This document shows positions 16,943 through 25,605 of a stretch of 36,425 nucleotides of DNA, one piece after another. The stretch is from Lachnospiraceae bacterium (lineage in GTDB: Bacteria > Bacillota > Clostridia > Lachnospirales > Lachnospiraceae), in assembly GCA_016283775.1 (NCBI GenBank), contig JAEENL010000196.1, positions 1-36,425 of the forward strand. The letters run 5' to 3'. Both the position numbers and the translations under genes were made by a program. Within the stretch, counting starts at the first letter, position 1; every line of letters begins with the position of its first letter. Below the pieces are notes generated by a model. That model worked only from the letters and a program-made list of their open reading frames with translations. It ran no database searches and had not been told where the DNA came from.

Positions 16943-18052
16943 TCATTTTTTGGGACTGCAGGCAACATATATATCTCTGTACTGTTCAGATATTGTTTTC
17001 CAATTGAATTTACTCACCAAAGAGAGACAATTTGATGACAACGTATCATAGTTTTCATAAGCTTTTAGGATGCAATCTGCGAGTTCCTTACTGTCTTTAT
17101 CAGACACAGCATAGCCTACGGTCGCATCGTCAAACTGTCCATCAAAGCCTTGACCTTTTGTGTAAATAACAGGAAGCCCTTGACTCATTGCTTCCGCATA
17201 TACCAACCCAAAGGATTCCGTATGTGACGGCATTACGAATACATGCGAACACCTGAGATAATCAATAACTTGATCTAATCCACACTTGTCATGATATTCA
17301 ATATAATTTCTGCTTTCTACCAATTGTTTTGATTTATCATCCCGAATCTCTCCAACTAAGGATAACCAAACTGTTTTTCCATTCTTTATCAATATGTCAC
17401 AGGCTTTGATTACTCCATCGAGATTCTTATTCTCATTAAACCCAGCAACCATAATGAGCTTGATCATTTCATCAGACGGTCTCTGTCTGCTGATATACAA
17501 GTTATTGTGAAAAACATCGTCAATTCCATTTGGTATGACGAGCGATTTTTCATATAATATTGAATGATACTTTGTTGGAAACTTTTCTATAGTCTCTTTC
17601 TGAAAAACTCGGCTTAAAAAGATCACTTTCTGTGCATCAAGCATGATTTTCAACCCTAAAGGAACCAAAAATGGCATTCTCTTTAGAAACACATTGATAT
17701 CAACGCTTCTTACTGCAACTATATAAGGTATGTGTATTTTTCTTGCTATAGTATATGCTGCATACCCTGAAGAAAAAAGAGTATGCGCATGAATTAAGTC
17801 ACTTTGACTAATTGTAAAATCGCGATATAAATCTCTGATAATTTTTCGCTGTTTTCCAAAAAAAGTTATCCTATCAATTTGGCTAAAATGGTTATATATA
17901 TGAATATTCGCCGGAAATTTTTGTGACACCGTTTCCCCAGGTTCGCAGTGAGAATACACCTCACTCTCAACCCCCATGCTGCTCAATCTGTCAAACAATT
18001 CCTTATATAAGCTTTGTTTGTGATAACCTCCCAGTATCTGTAATACTTTCAT
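16943..18052 (-). CDS. Family 4 glycosyltransferase
   Basis: A 369-residue GT-B retaining glycosyltransferase. N-terminal VLQILGGYHKQSLYKELFDR has the glycine-rich acceptor loop, DLIHAHTLFSSGYAAY is the usual HAH region, and LVIPNGIDDVF opens the donor domain. The C-terminal signature is HTESFGLVYAEAMSQGLPVI, with the two glutamates seven residues apart that mark family GT4. It starts inside the stop of the sulfotransferase gene (ATGA, 4-base overlap), so expression is coupled. Sugar specificity unknown. Confidence 0.92.
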   Translation of the reverse strand: MKVLQILGGYHKQSLYKELFDRLSSMGVESEVYSHCEPGETVSQKFPANIHIYNHFSQIDRITFFGKQRKIIRDLYRDFTISQSDLIHAHTLFSSGYAAYTIARKIHIPYIVAVRSVDINVFLKRMPFLVPLGLKIMLDAQKVIFLSRVFQKETIEKFPTKYHSILYEKSLVIPNGIDDVFHNNLYISRQRPSDEMIKLIMVAGFNENKNLDGVIKACDILIKNGKTVWLSLVGEIRDDKSKQLVESRNYIEYHDKCGLDQVIDYLRCSHVFVMPSHTESFGLVYAEAMSQGLPVIYTKGQGFDGQFDDATVGYAVSDKDSKELADCILKAYENYDTLSSNCLSLVSKFNWKTISEQYRDIYVACSPKK

Positions 18053-19089
18053 GCGTTATAATCCCCCGCCTCAACGCACCAATCCGACAGTTCTTTTGTA
18101 ATCACATCTATTGCATCTTTGTATTTTCTGTAGTACTGTTTCCATATCCCGACATTTTTGCTTGATTTCTCCGGAACTAGATACTCCTTTTTCTTGACAT
18201 GGTCTACTTCGGAAAAATTAAGAAACCGAAGGAGTTTCTCAACTGTTATATCATAATTTAAGACGAGATCTTCAAATCGAACGTAAAAAACATTAACATC
18301 ATCAACCTGATTACGTCTTAGCATCCTTTGCTGCGTAACAAATCTGTACCCTGCCTCAGCGGTTTCCAAATCATTGTCTAAACCAACACCCCACAGAATA
18401 TTGTCTATATACATATCTCTCGGATCGCGAGAAACGATAATCAGCTTGCTATTATTCAGATATCTGTAAATGACCAACGGATTATTCGGAGATATTGCCT
18501 GATCCAGTATTACATATCCTTTTTCATTTTCGGGAACATAATGCTCGAACAGCTTTTCAAAATACTTTTTCGTTTGCACTGAAAACTCGTCTTGTGTCGG
18601 CGCCGAAAATCTTACTGCTTTGATCTTTCTGTTCGCCGTCTTATACTTTCCCTTGGAAAGGTACTCAATCGCCCATCTCCACCGATCAACGATATATTGA
18701 AAATAGTTTTTCTGAAACTTATTGTAGTAATAATCTGCTTTGTATTCAAACTTGGTTAAGCTGTCAATGTATTCTTTTGTGATCTGCATAAATTCTGGAG
18801 TTATCCTTTTCGAATATCCGAGACCAGCCGGTTCAAATGGATTTTTCCCTCCTGAACGTGCACATTTTTTACAGAATGCATAGTACTCTTCAAGTGCTGC
18901 AGCTGAATTGATTAACTCCCAGTTATTCACCAGCACATCTTCCAATTGAGTAATGCCGTGAGGATCTTTTATGAGCCTGATTTCTGCTCCACATTCATGT
19001 GTGTTGCGAAACTCCTTTACCAAATCTACTACTGCGCTAGATCCAGATGAAAAATAGCCCGAAACACAAATATAGGAAACGCTTTTCAT
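18049..19089 (-). CDS. Sulfotransferase-like protein
   Basis: A 346-residue protein with the two nucleotide-binding elements of PAPS-dependent sulfotransferases: GYFSSGSSAVVDLVKEF near the N-terminus (residues 11-27, the 5'-phosphosulfate loop) and LIIVSRDPRDMYID (residues about 216-229, the 3'-phosphate-binding Arg-Ser segment). The order, spacing and overall length fit the family, although the first loop is FSSGSS and not the usual TRSGST. It would sulfate a hydroxyl or amine of the polymer. Overlaps the genes on both sides by 4 bases (ATGA type). No PAPS synthesis genes are in the window. The alternative is a related nucleotide-binding protein without sulfate transfer, which the degenerate first loop leaves open. 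Confidence 0.75.
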   Translation of the reverse strand: MKSVSYICVSGYFSSGSSAVVDLVKEFRNTHECGAEIRLIKDPHGITQLEDVLVNNWELINSAAALEEYYAFCKKCARSGGKNPFEPAGLGYSKRITPEFMQITKEYIDSLTKFEYKADYYYNKFQKNYFQYIVDRWRWAIEYLSKGKYKTANRKIKAVRFSAPTQDEFSVQTKKYFEKLFEHYVPENEKGYVILDQAISPNNPLVIYRYLNNSKLIIVSRDPRDMYIDNILWGVGLDNDLETAEAGYRFVTQQRMLRRNQVDDVNVFYVRFEDLVLNYDITVEKLLRFLNFSEVDHVKKKEYLVPEKSSKNVGIWKQYYRKYKDAIDVITKELSDWCVEAGDYNA

Positions 19090-19664
19090 TCCGTAGTCCC
19101 TCTTTTGTATAATTGCTTAACTATTTCTCTTGCTTCCGAAAAGCAATAAGAATACCACTCAGATTCGCGAATCGCTCGAATTGTTTCATCAGAAAACCTA
19201 TATCGTAAATGTCTTGCCGGGATTCCGACTACTATCGAGTATGGTTCAACATCCTTTGTTACAACGGAACCAGCCCCAATGATCGCACCATTTCCGATGG
19301 AGACACCTTGTTTCACTACCGAATTTGCTCCGATCCATACATCGCTTCCAATAACTGTTGGCTTCTCGACGTCAAATAGAACCATTTTGCCATCGCCATT
19401 CCCCATCTTGGGATAAGTGGAAATGGCATGGATATCATGTTCCCCTAAACCAATTTTTGATCCAGGGCCTATTGAACAATAATTTTCAATAATCGCATTG
19501 TTCACGATAACATAAGGTGAAAAATGATTATCATGACCTATTTTTGCATTTTCATAGATAATAACTCCTTTTGAAAAGCTATTACCCTTCCCGCATTTGC
19601 AAAACACAAAATGTCGATGTTTAATTGTATTTGCTACCCTGGCTATTCTCGACATGATTTTCAT
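19086..19664 (-). CDS. Hexapeptide-repeat acetyltransferase (CatB/xenobiotic type)
   Basis: A 192-residue left-handed beta-helix acyltransferase. The repeats cover about residues 35-160, including YCSIGPGSKIGLGEHDIHAI with the catalytic histidine that is conserved in the CatB/Vat group, and VWIGANSVVKQGVSIGNGAI. It ends VVGIPARHLRYRFSDE, the typical capping segment, followed by a short helix. It likely O-acetylates a sugar of the repeat unit. It starts 3 bases after the stop of the UDP-sugar dehydrogenase gene. This is one of four acetyltransferase-type genes in the operon, one of them broken. Confidence 0.87.
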   Translation of the reverse strand: MKIMSRIARVANTIKHRHFVFCKCGKGNSFSKGVIIYENAKIGHDNHFSPYVIVNNAIIENYCSIGPGSKIGLGEHDIHAISTYPKMGNGDGKMVLFDVEKPTVIGSDVWIGANSVVKQGVSIGNGAIIGAGSVVTKDVEPYSIVVGIPARHLRYRFSDETIRAIRESEWYSYCFSEAREIVKQLYKRGTTE

Positions 19665-19667
19665 TGC

Positions 19668-20990
19668 TCACAGTCTCCACCAAATCATTCCAGATGCTTT
19701 TAATTCATTGACCTTGTATATCCCTTTCACATCAATGAGTACTTTCTGCTCATCTGGAACTGTCCTGAATAAGGTCTTAATCCTTTCAATTCCTAATGCT
19801 TTAAACGCGTCATGAGCAACTGCTACGACCACACAATCAGCATCAGTAACGTCTTCGATCTTGGTCAACTTCACGCCATACTCATGCATTGCGTCTTTTT
19901 CACTTGCCCAAGGATCGACTACTATAGGCTTGATGCCATATGTATTCAGTTGCTTAATGATGTCATCAACCTTACTGTTTCTGGTATCAGGGCAGTTCTC
20001 TTTAAAAGTCAAGCCGAGGATAACAACCTTGCTCTTCTTCGGAGCTTGACCAGCTTCTATCATCTTCTTAACAGCCTTGTCTGCTACAAACGCACCCATA
20101 GAGTCGTTCACAATACGACCATTTAGGATAATCTGGCTGTGATATCCCAGCTTCTCCGCTTCATAGGTGAAATAATATGGGTCAACACCGATGCAGTGAC
20201 CACCTACCAAACCAGGTCGAAAGCCTAACGCATTCCATTTAGTATTCATGCCGTCAACGACCTCATTTGTATCAATGTCCATACGGTCAAACACCATGGC
20301 CAGTTCGTTCATAAAGGCAATATTGATATCACGCTGGCTGTTTTCTACTACCTTGACGGCCTCGGCTGTTCGAAGGTTTGACACAGGATGTGTACCCACC
20401 TCAATAACAAGATCATATACTGCCTTAATGGTCTCAAGACTATCTTGATCAATTCCGCTTACGATCTTATGGATGTTCTCAAGCCTATGCACCTTGTCGC
20501 CAGGATTGATGCGCTCGGGGCTGTATCCGACCTTGAAGTCAATCCCGCAGGTTAGACTGCTCTGTTTCTCCAGAATAGGAATGCAAACATCTTCTGTGCA
20601 GCCCGGATATACGGTTGATTCGTAAACCACAATAGAACCTGGAACGAGATTTCTGCCAACTATCTCGGAAGCACTAACAACAGGCGTAAGATCAGGCGTA
20701 TGATCCATATTCACAGGGGTTGGAACAGCTACAATAATAAACTTTGCTTTTTTTAATTCTGTTTCATCTGTGGTGAAATGGATATTTGTATTCTTGATTT
20801 CCGTATCCCCAACTTCCATAGTTGGATCAACGCCTGATTTATACAATTCAATCTTCGATTTGTTAAGATCGAAACCTATTACATTAAGCCCCTTCTTTGC
20901 AAAAGCATGTGCGATTGGCATACCGACATAACCTAGTCCGACAAGAGCAAGCGACTCTTCTTTGTTGATAAGCGCGTCAAACAGTTTCAT
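19668..20990 (-). CDS. UDP-N-acetylhexosamine 6-dehydrogenase (TviB/WbpO type)
   Basis: A 440-residue nucleotide-sugar dehydrogenase: Rossmann motif LVGLGYVGMPIAHAFAKKG, YSPERINPGDKVH (a mark of the UDP-HexNAc branch), and the catalytic loop GLVGGHCIGVDPYYFTYEAE with Cys266. This branch oxidises UDP-GlcNAc or UDP-GalNAc (or ManNAc) to the uronic acid, unlike the shorter Ugd enzymes at the left end of the window. It gives the polymer an acidic amino sugar. The start at 20990 has AAGGAG 9 bases ahead; an upstream ATG at 21023 has no such site. Somewhat richer in GC than the genes beside it. WecC-like and TviB-like substrates cannot be fully separated here. Confidence 0.9.
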   Translation of the reverse strand: MKLFDALINKEESLALVGLGYVGMPIAHAFAKKGLNVIGFDLNKSKIELYKSGVDPTMEVGDTEIKNTNIHFTTDETELKKAKFIIVAVPTPVNMDHTPDLTPVVSASEIVGRNLVPGSIVVYESTVYPGCTEDVCIPILEKQSSLTCGIDFKVGYSPERINPGDKVHRLENIHKIVSGIDQDSLETIKAVYDLVIEVGTHPVSNLRTAEAVKVVENSQRDINIAFMNELAMVFDRMDIDTNEVVDGMNTKWNALGFRPGLVGGHCIGVDPYYFTYEAEKLGYHSQIILNGRIVNDSMGAFVADKAVKKMIEAGQAPKKSKVVILGLTFKENCPDTRNSKVDDIIKQLNTYGIKPIVVDPWASEKDAMHEYGVKLTKIEDVTDADCVVVAVAHDAFKALGIERIKTLFRTVPDEQKVLIDVKGIYKVNELKASGMIWWRL

Positions 20991-21029
20991 ATCTGATCTC
21001 TCCTTAATCCACTCCTGCATCAATAAAAG

Positions 21030-22193
21030 CTATCTCGTGCTTTCAGCTTTTTCCCACACGGGTTTTGATTTTCCCGTAACTATATTGATAACGCCTTTCC
21101 ATTGCGCGATAATCGTCATGCAGTAATATGTGATGAACCTAATAATTGTATTGTTACTCTTAGTAAGCCAGCCAATTACAGCAAATAAATAAAACATAGT
21201 TTGCAACGCAAGTGTAACCTTCCAAAATACACCACAAAAAAACGCAAGCGGAATATTCAAAACAAATACGAGCAAATGCATCAGCCAAAGTAAGTATCGG
21301 CAGGTACGGTGACCAAGATAAAAATAAGAAAACCAACGATAGGAAAAAACATTTAAGATTCTTATATCCGGTAGGATACCACGAAGAATTATACGGTTCA
21401 TTCGAACCTTACGTTTAAATTCGTCTTCGTTGACTTCTCCCGCTTTTTCATAGGCGACAGCATCCGGATTATATACTGCTCGTTTTTTTTTCAGCGCATA
21501 CAACACGGGAAAGCTGGAATCATGGCACTCGATAGGCGGAATCACAACGTAATCTGCGTTACGCACCGCATAAATAGCGCCGTTTCCAGCAGTAATCGTC
21601 TGAATCCGACTTTCAATGCTCCTGCACAGCAGATCAAGTTTCCAGTAGAAACCTTCCGAATTTGCGGTATTGCTCCCATCAGTGTTCATATAGCGAAGCT
21701 GTCCGGACACATAGGCGATCGATGGATCCGTAAAATAGGAGACCAGTTCTTTGACCGCGTTCGGTTCAAACATAGCGTTTGCGTCCGTCATGATTAGAAT
21801 CTCTGTATTACAAAGCGCCTGCGCTTCGTTCTGTGCATTCGTTTTCCCGTAATGATTGACGGATTTATGGATACGAATATCGCGGTCCGGATTGTCCATG
21901 ATAAACGTCTCAACGATTTCGTCCGTTTTATCCGTTGAGTAATCCGACGCGATCAAAAAAGAAAGCTTGTCCTTCGGATAATCCGTGTTCAGCAAATTTG
22001 CCAGCTTTTCCCCGATAACCTTTTCCTCATTATGAGCAACAACCATGATCGTCACAGTTGGCTCATACGATTCATCCTTTTTATTCTGTCTCCTGATCAG
22101 CTTCTTCAGAACGACGAGCGATGCCGGGTACCCCATCATCGCCCAAAAGATGATGAAAGCGGACATCCCCCACAATATCTTCAGTACCAGCAT
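21030..22193 (-). CDS. Membrane family 2 glycosyltransferase
   Basis: A 387-residue processive-type GT2 protein. One N-terminal membrane helix (residues about 4-30) precedes the catalytic domain with VTIMVVAHNEEKVIGEKLAN, IASDYSTDKTDEI and ILIMTDANAMFEPNA, the metal-binding aspartates. KVRMNRIILRGI stands where the QxxRW motif of hyaluronan/cellulose synthase relatives lies. Three or four membrane helices close the protein (about 290-365). Despite this layout it may add just one sugar. It ends 40 bases before the dehydrogenase start at 20990. Upstream lies a 100-base gap to the broken acetyltransferase. Confidence 0.88.
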   Translation of the reverse strand: MLVLKILWGMSAFIIFWAMMGYPASLVVLKKLIRRQNKKDESYEPTVTIMVVAHNEEKVIGEKLANLLNTDYPKDKLSFLIASDYSTDKTDEIVETFIMDNPDRDIRIHKSVNHYGKTNAQNEAQALCNTEILIMTDANAMFEPNAVKELVSYFTDPSIAYVSGQLRYMNTDGSNTANSEGFYWKLDLLCRSIESRIQTITAGNGAIYAVRNADYVVIPPIECHDSSFPVLYALKKKRAVYNPDAVAYEKAGEVNEDEFKRKVRMNRIILRGILPDIRILNVFSYRWFSYFYLGHRTCRYLLWLMHLLVFVLNIPLAFFCGVFWKVTLALQTMFYLFAVIGWLTKSNNTIIRFITYYCMTIIAQWKGVINIVTGKSKPVWEKAESTR

Positions 22194-22293
22194 GTGTTCC
22201 GTTTCCTTCCTTCTTGGCTATCGGTATTCTTTCAATTCTATCGCGTCTATTTTGCCGTTGTCTATCAATTAAAGACGCGGTTATTGCAGCATC

Positions 22294-22947
22294 TCAATTT
22301 CCAAAGAATTTTATCGGCATTGCGGGACTGCCGACCGCAGTGTATCTGGACGGAATATCCTTTACGACCACAGCACCAGCACCGACGATGCTGTAATCGC
22401 CGACGGTTTTTCCCTGTATAATCTGCATGCCAGTTCCGAGCTCACTGCACCGTCCGATTTCCGTTATTCCTGATACGTTCACACTCGGGTAGAGTGTTAC
22501 AAAATCATGCAGAATCGCATCATGTCCGATCGTACAGTCAAGGTTGATAATGACGTGACTGCCGATCGAAATGTTTACCGTAATGATCGTGTGCGCACAA
22601 ATGATTGTGCCTTCTCCGATCGTGACCAGATCGGACATTTCAACAGAGGAGTCAATCAACGTGCCGAATCGAATGGATGGATTATATGTTTTGACACGTT
22701 CAATGATACGCTCCCTGATTTTTGATGCGCCTACAGCGCAAACAAAATATGCGTCCGCAAACTGCGCAACATCCTCGGTCTTGCCGAGCACAGGATATCC
22801 GTTAACCGTTTGTCACTGCAGCGATTCATTGTCATCAATAAAACCAAGCTGTTTCCATGTCGGATTGACTTTATTGATTCGTTCAACCAACCACGCGACT
22901 TCTCTTCCAAACCCACTAGCACCAATAATAATCAGTTCCTTCATCAT
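22294..22947 (-). pseudogene. NeuD/PglD-like acetyltransferase split by an in-frame TGA
   Basis: From the ATG at 22947 (AAAGGAG 7-9 bases ahead) the frame reads MMKELIIIGASGFGREVAWL, the NeuD-type nucleotide-fold start, and reaches ESLQ, where TGA stands at 22813-22815 (codon 45). The same frame continues QTVNGYPVLGKTEDVAQF and runs intact through hexapeptide repeats to the end MPIKFFGN. Relatives usually have a small residue, often glycine, before the NGYPVLG strand, so a GGA to TGA change is a simple explanation. All other features look healthy, so the break is recent, or the codon is read through (UGA followed by C is a weak stop). A truncated protein starting at the internal GTG (22791) would keep the beta helix. 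Its intact paralogue is the next gene upstream. Confidence 0.8.
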
Positions 22948-22987
22948 GCTGCTCTCCTTTCAGAGAACAGATATGATGAATCAGAGG

Positions 22988-23611
22988 TTAGTCGATACCC
23001 CCCGTTAGTTTTGGCTTACTCAGTCTTTTTGCCGGAACGCCGACGTAAGTGCCGGGAGCAGACAAATCACATGTCACTACAGCACCCGCACCAATTGTAC
23101 AGTTTTCGCAGACATTTACATTATTGCTGACCGTTGCTCCTGCTCCTATCAGAGTTTCTTGTCCGACAAGGACCGTTCCGCACAGATGTGAACCCACAGC
23201 AATATGCACATAATCGGAAATAATGCAATCATGATCAACAGAACTACAGGTATTTATGATGCATCCAGTACCGATTTTTGCTCCCGGATTGATCACTGCA
23301 CCTGCCATAACTACCGTTCCAGCGCCAATTTTAACATCTTTTGCAACAACTGCATTCGGATGAATCAGCACAGGCATTGACCTGTTGCAATAGTATTCCA
23401 TCAGATGCTTACGATCTTCTGTATTGCCGATTGCTACAAAAACCTCGCCTTCCGGTGCTTCTGTACTCTTACCGAGAACCGAGAACCCGGCGCATTCCTT
23501 TGTCCCTGCATTATCATCCAAAAAAACAATATCCGTGTATCCATTGAGCATAGCAATATCTGCAACAACTTTTCCGTGACCGGATGCTCCAATGATAATC
23601 AGCTTTTTCAT
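22988..23611 (-). CDS. PglD/NeuD-like sugar N-acetyltransferase
   Basis: A 207-residue two-domain acetyltransferase. The N-terminal Rossmann-like part begins KKLIIIGASGHGKVVADIA and binds the nucleotide sugar; hexapeptide repeats follow from about residue 85, with the catalytic base in SSVDHDC (His127) and the acetyl-CoA loop ending TYVGVPAKRL. In Campylobacter PglD and Bacillus EpsM this enzyme acetylates the 4-amino group of UDP-4-amino-sugar to give UDP-N,N'-diacetylbacillosamine. Genes for the matching dehydratase (26063) and aminotransferase (24253) are in this operon, which makes the assignment strong. Overlaps the sugar transferase gene by 4 bases. Confidence 0.9.
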   Translation of the reverse strand: MKKLIIIGASGHGKVVADIAMLNGYTDIVFLDDNAGTKECAGFSVLGKSTEAPEGEVFVAIGNTEDRKHLMEYYCNRSMPVLIHPNAVVAKDVKIGAGTVVMAGAVINPGAKIGTGCIINTCSSVDHDCIISDYVHIAVGSHLCGTVLVGQETLIGAGATVSNNVNVCENCTIGAGAVVTCDLSAPGTYVGVPAKRLSKPKLTGGID

Positions 23612-24240
23612 TTTTCACTCCCCATAAACTCGGTCATCGTAGCCGCCCTGTCGTTATTGATGCCTTCTCGTTTCAAAACGGTCTTGATTGTTTCAAATAT
23701 GATTCTCCAATCGTCTAAGAAAGTAATGTGATCGACATATTTCACATCCCAATCAAATTTTTCTTCCCAACTGATTGCGTTTCTGCCATGTACTTGTGCC
23801 AGTCCCGTAAATCCAGGACGAACTTCATGGCGTCGCGCTTGGTGTGCGTTATATCGCTCTAAATACTGAACCAGTAGTGGACGCGGTCCAACAACCGCCA
23901 TATCACCTTTCAGTATATTGAAAAGCTCAGGAAGTTCATCCAATGAAGTTGCACGAAGCTTTTTCCCGAATGGCGTCAATCTTGCTGCATCCTGCTTGGG
24001 ATCTATTATACCATCTTTGGGAGGCAACATCGTTCTGAACTTATATAGCTTGAAAATCTTTCCGTCTTTCCCCGGTCTGTCCTGTGTAAACAGAATCGGA
24101 CTTCCCAGCTTGATGCGAACCAAAATCGCTACTACAATTAAAAGAGGAGATAGTATAATCGTAGCAAGCAGCGCACATAAAAAATCCTGCGGACGTTTCA
24201 CAAACCGCTCATAAGGACCGTATGGCTTGTGTTTCTTCAT
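23608..24240 (-). CDS. Initiating undecaprenyl-phosphate sugar phosphotransferase (PglC/EpsL-like)
   Basis: A 210-residue monotopic phosphoglycosyl transferase of the small PglC class. A single re-entrant hydrophobic helix (residues about 18-40) precedes FKLYKFRTM, DELPELFNILKGDMAVVGPR and PGFTGLAQVHGRN, the conserved family motifs; the Asp-Glu pair of the catalytic DE dyad is in LDELPE. It loads a phospho-sugar onto undecaprenyl phosphate, the first step of repeat-unit assembly. Adjacent PglD-, PglE- and PglF-like genes suggest diacetylbacillosamine as that sugar. The start lies 12 bases after the aminotransferase stop and is preceded by GGAGG. Confidence 0.93.
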   Translation of the reverse strand: MKKHKPYGPYERFVKRPQDFLCALLATIILSPLLIVVAILVRIKLGSPILFTQDRPGKDGKIFKLYKFRTMLPPKDGIIDPKQDAARLTPFGKKLRATSLDELPELFNILKGDMAVVGPRPLLVQYLERYNAHQARRHEVRPGFTGLAQVHGRNAISWEEKFDWDVKYVDHITFLDDWRIIFETIKTVLKREGINNDRAATMTEFMGSEK

Positions 24241-24252
24241 ACGTTCCTCCGT

Positions 24253-25563
24253 TTAGTGAAAGCATCTGTGAATAATATCGATGATAATGTCCTGCTGCTC
24301 CGGCGTCATCTTGTTGTCGGAGGGCAAGCAGAGACCGCGGCGGAAGATGTCTGCGCCGACGTCGAGACCGGAGCCGGCAATGTAGGCGTTGGAGCGGCCG
24401 CGGCCGTTGCCTTCGGCGGTGATGAAGGCGTAGGTGCGGTAGATCGGCTGCATATGCATGGGCTTCCAGATCGGACGACCCTCCGCGTTAAAGGCGAAGA
24501 TGGCGTCAAGGATCTCCTGCGGGCTGCTCTTGCCGGAAACGGACTTGTAGAGATAGTCCTGCTCGCCGCGAACCATGGGTGCCATAGCGTCCTCGTCAAT
24601 GATCAGGCAGGACAGCCAGTGGTTCGGCTGTGACTTGTCGGGATCGAAGGGATTCATCCTGACCGGCAAATCGGCGAGCCCGGCTTTGTAGCGCTCGTAG
24701 ATCGCTTTCTTCTGCGCCATATGCTCTCCGATATAGGGTAGCTGACCGCGAACAACACCCGCAACGATATTGGACATGCGGTAGTTATAGCCGATCTCCT
24801 CATGCTGATACCAGGGCGCGGCCTCGCGGCTCTGCGTGGACCATTTGCGGACCTTGTTCGCGTCCTCAACGCTGTTCGTAAGGAACATGCCGCCTGCGCT
24901 GCCGGTAATGATCTTGTTGCCGTTGAAGCTGATGCAGTTATAGTCGCCGAGCGTGCCGGTTTCGACCCATTCGCCGTGCAGTTTGTACTTTGCGCCGAGG
25001 GATTCGGCGGCGTCCTCGACGATCAGTGCATGATGCTCGTCCGCAATTGCACGAATCTCCTCCATCTTGCCCGGCGTGCCGTAGAGATGCGCAACGATGA
25101 TCAAACGCACGTCCGGATAGAGCTCAAACGCTTTCCGTAATGCAATGGGGTCCATATTCCAGGTGTCAGGCTCCGTGTCGATGAAGATCGCTTCACCGTC
25201 TTCGTAGGCAACCGGATTGATGGAAGCGTCAAACGTCATGTCGGAACAGAACACCCGATGCCCCTGCAGCGTGCCCTGATTCGGACGCGCCTGTCCGTAG
25301 AGCTTCTCTCCCGCAAGCTTCGTTGCAAGATGAAGCGCAGCCGTACCGCAGGACAGCGCAACGGCATACTTGACGCCGATCCGTTCCGCGACCTGCTTTT
25401 CCACCTCGTTGATGTTTGCGCCGACCGTGGAAACCCAGTTTGTCTGGATCGCATCGTCCACCCAATGCTGCTCGTCGCCGTGCATGGTAGGCGAACTCAG
25501 CCAGATCTTTTTTTCGAACGGTTTGATTCCGGCAAAGCGCGGATCATCTGAAAACTTGTTCAT
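24253..25563 (-). CDS. UDP-4-keto sugar aminotransferase (DegT/DnrJ/EryC1, PglE/EpsN-like)
   Basis: A 436-residue PLP enzyme of the DegT family. SCGTAALHLATKLAGEKLY binds the phosphate, VEDAAESLGAKY carries the aspartate that stacks on PLP, and SFNGNKIITGSAGGM holds the Schiff-base lysine (Lys217). It would transfer an amino group from glutamate to C4 of the UDP-4-keto-6-deoxy-GlcNAc made by the PglF-like enzyme. At 436 residues it is longer than the usual 380-400, with extra sequence around residues 330-390. GC-rich, unlike the AT-rich genes further downstream. Lies between the VanZ-like gene and the initiating transferase. Confidence 0.93.
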   Translation of the reverse strand: MNKFSDDPRFAGIKPFEKKIWLSSPTMHGDEQHWVDDAIQTNWVSTVGANINEVEKQVAERIGVKYAVALSCGTAALHLATKLAGEKLYGQARPNQGTLQGHRVFCSDMTFDASINPVAYEDGEAIFIDTEPDTWNMDPIALRKAFELYPDVRLIIVAHLYGTPGKMEEIRAIADEHHALIVEDAAESLGAKYKLHGEWVETGTLGDYNCISFNGNKIITGSAGGMFLTNSVEDANKVRKWSTQSREAAPWYQHEEIGYNYRMSNIVAGVVRGQLPYIGEHMAQKKAIYERYKAGLADLPVRMNPFDPDKSQPNHWLSCLIIDEDAMAPMVRGEQDYLYKSVSGKSSPQEILDAIFAFNAEGRPIWKPMHMQPIYRTYAFITAEGNGRGRSNAYIAGSGLDVGADIFRRGLCLPSDNKMTPEQQDIIIDIIHRCFH

Positions 25564-25605
25564 ATCTTTCTCCCCATGTCTGATTCGTCAAAAGCCATTC
25601 TTGAA

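Noticed and set aside
22813-22815. UGA as selenocysteine in the broken acetyltransferase
   Set aside because: The family has no redox cysteine at this position and no selenocysteine insertion hairpin is evident directly downstream.
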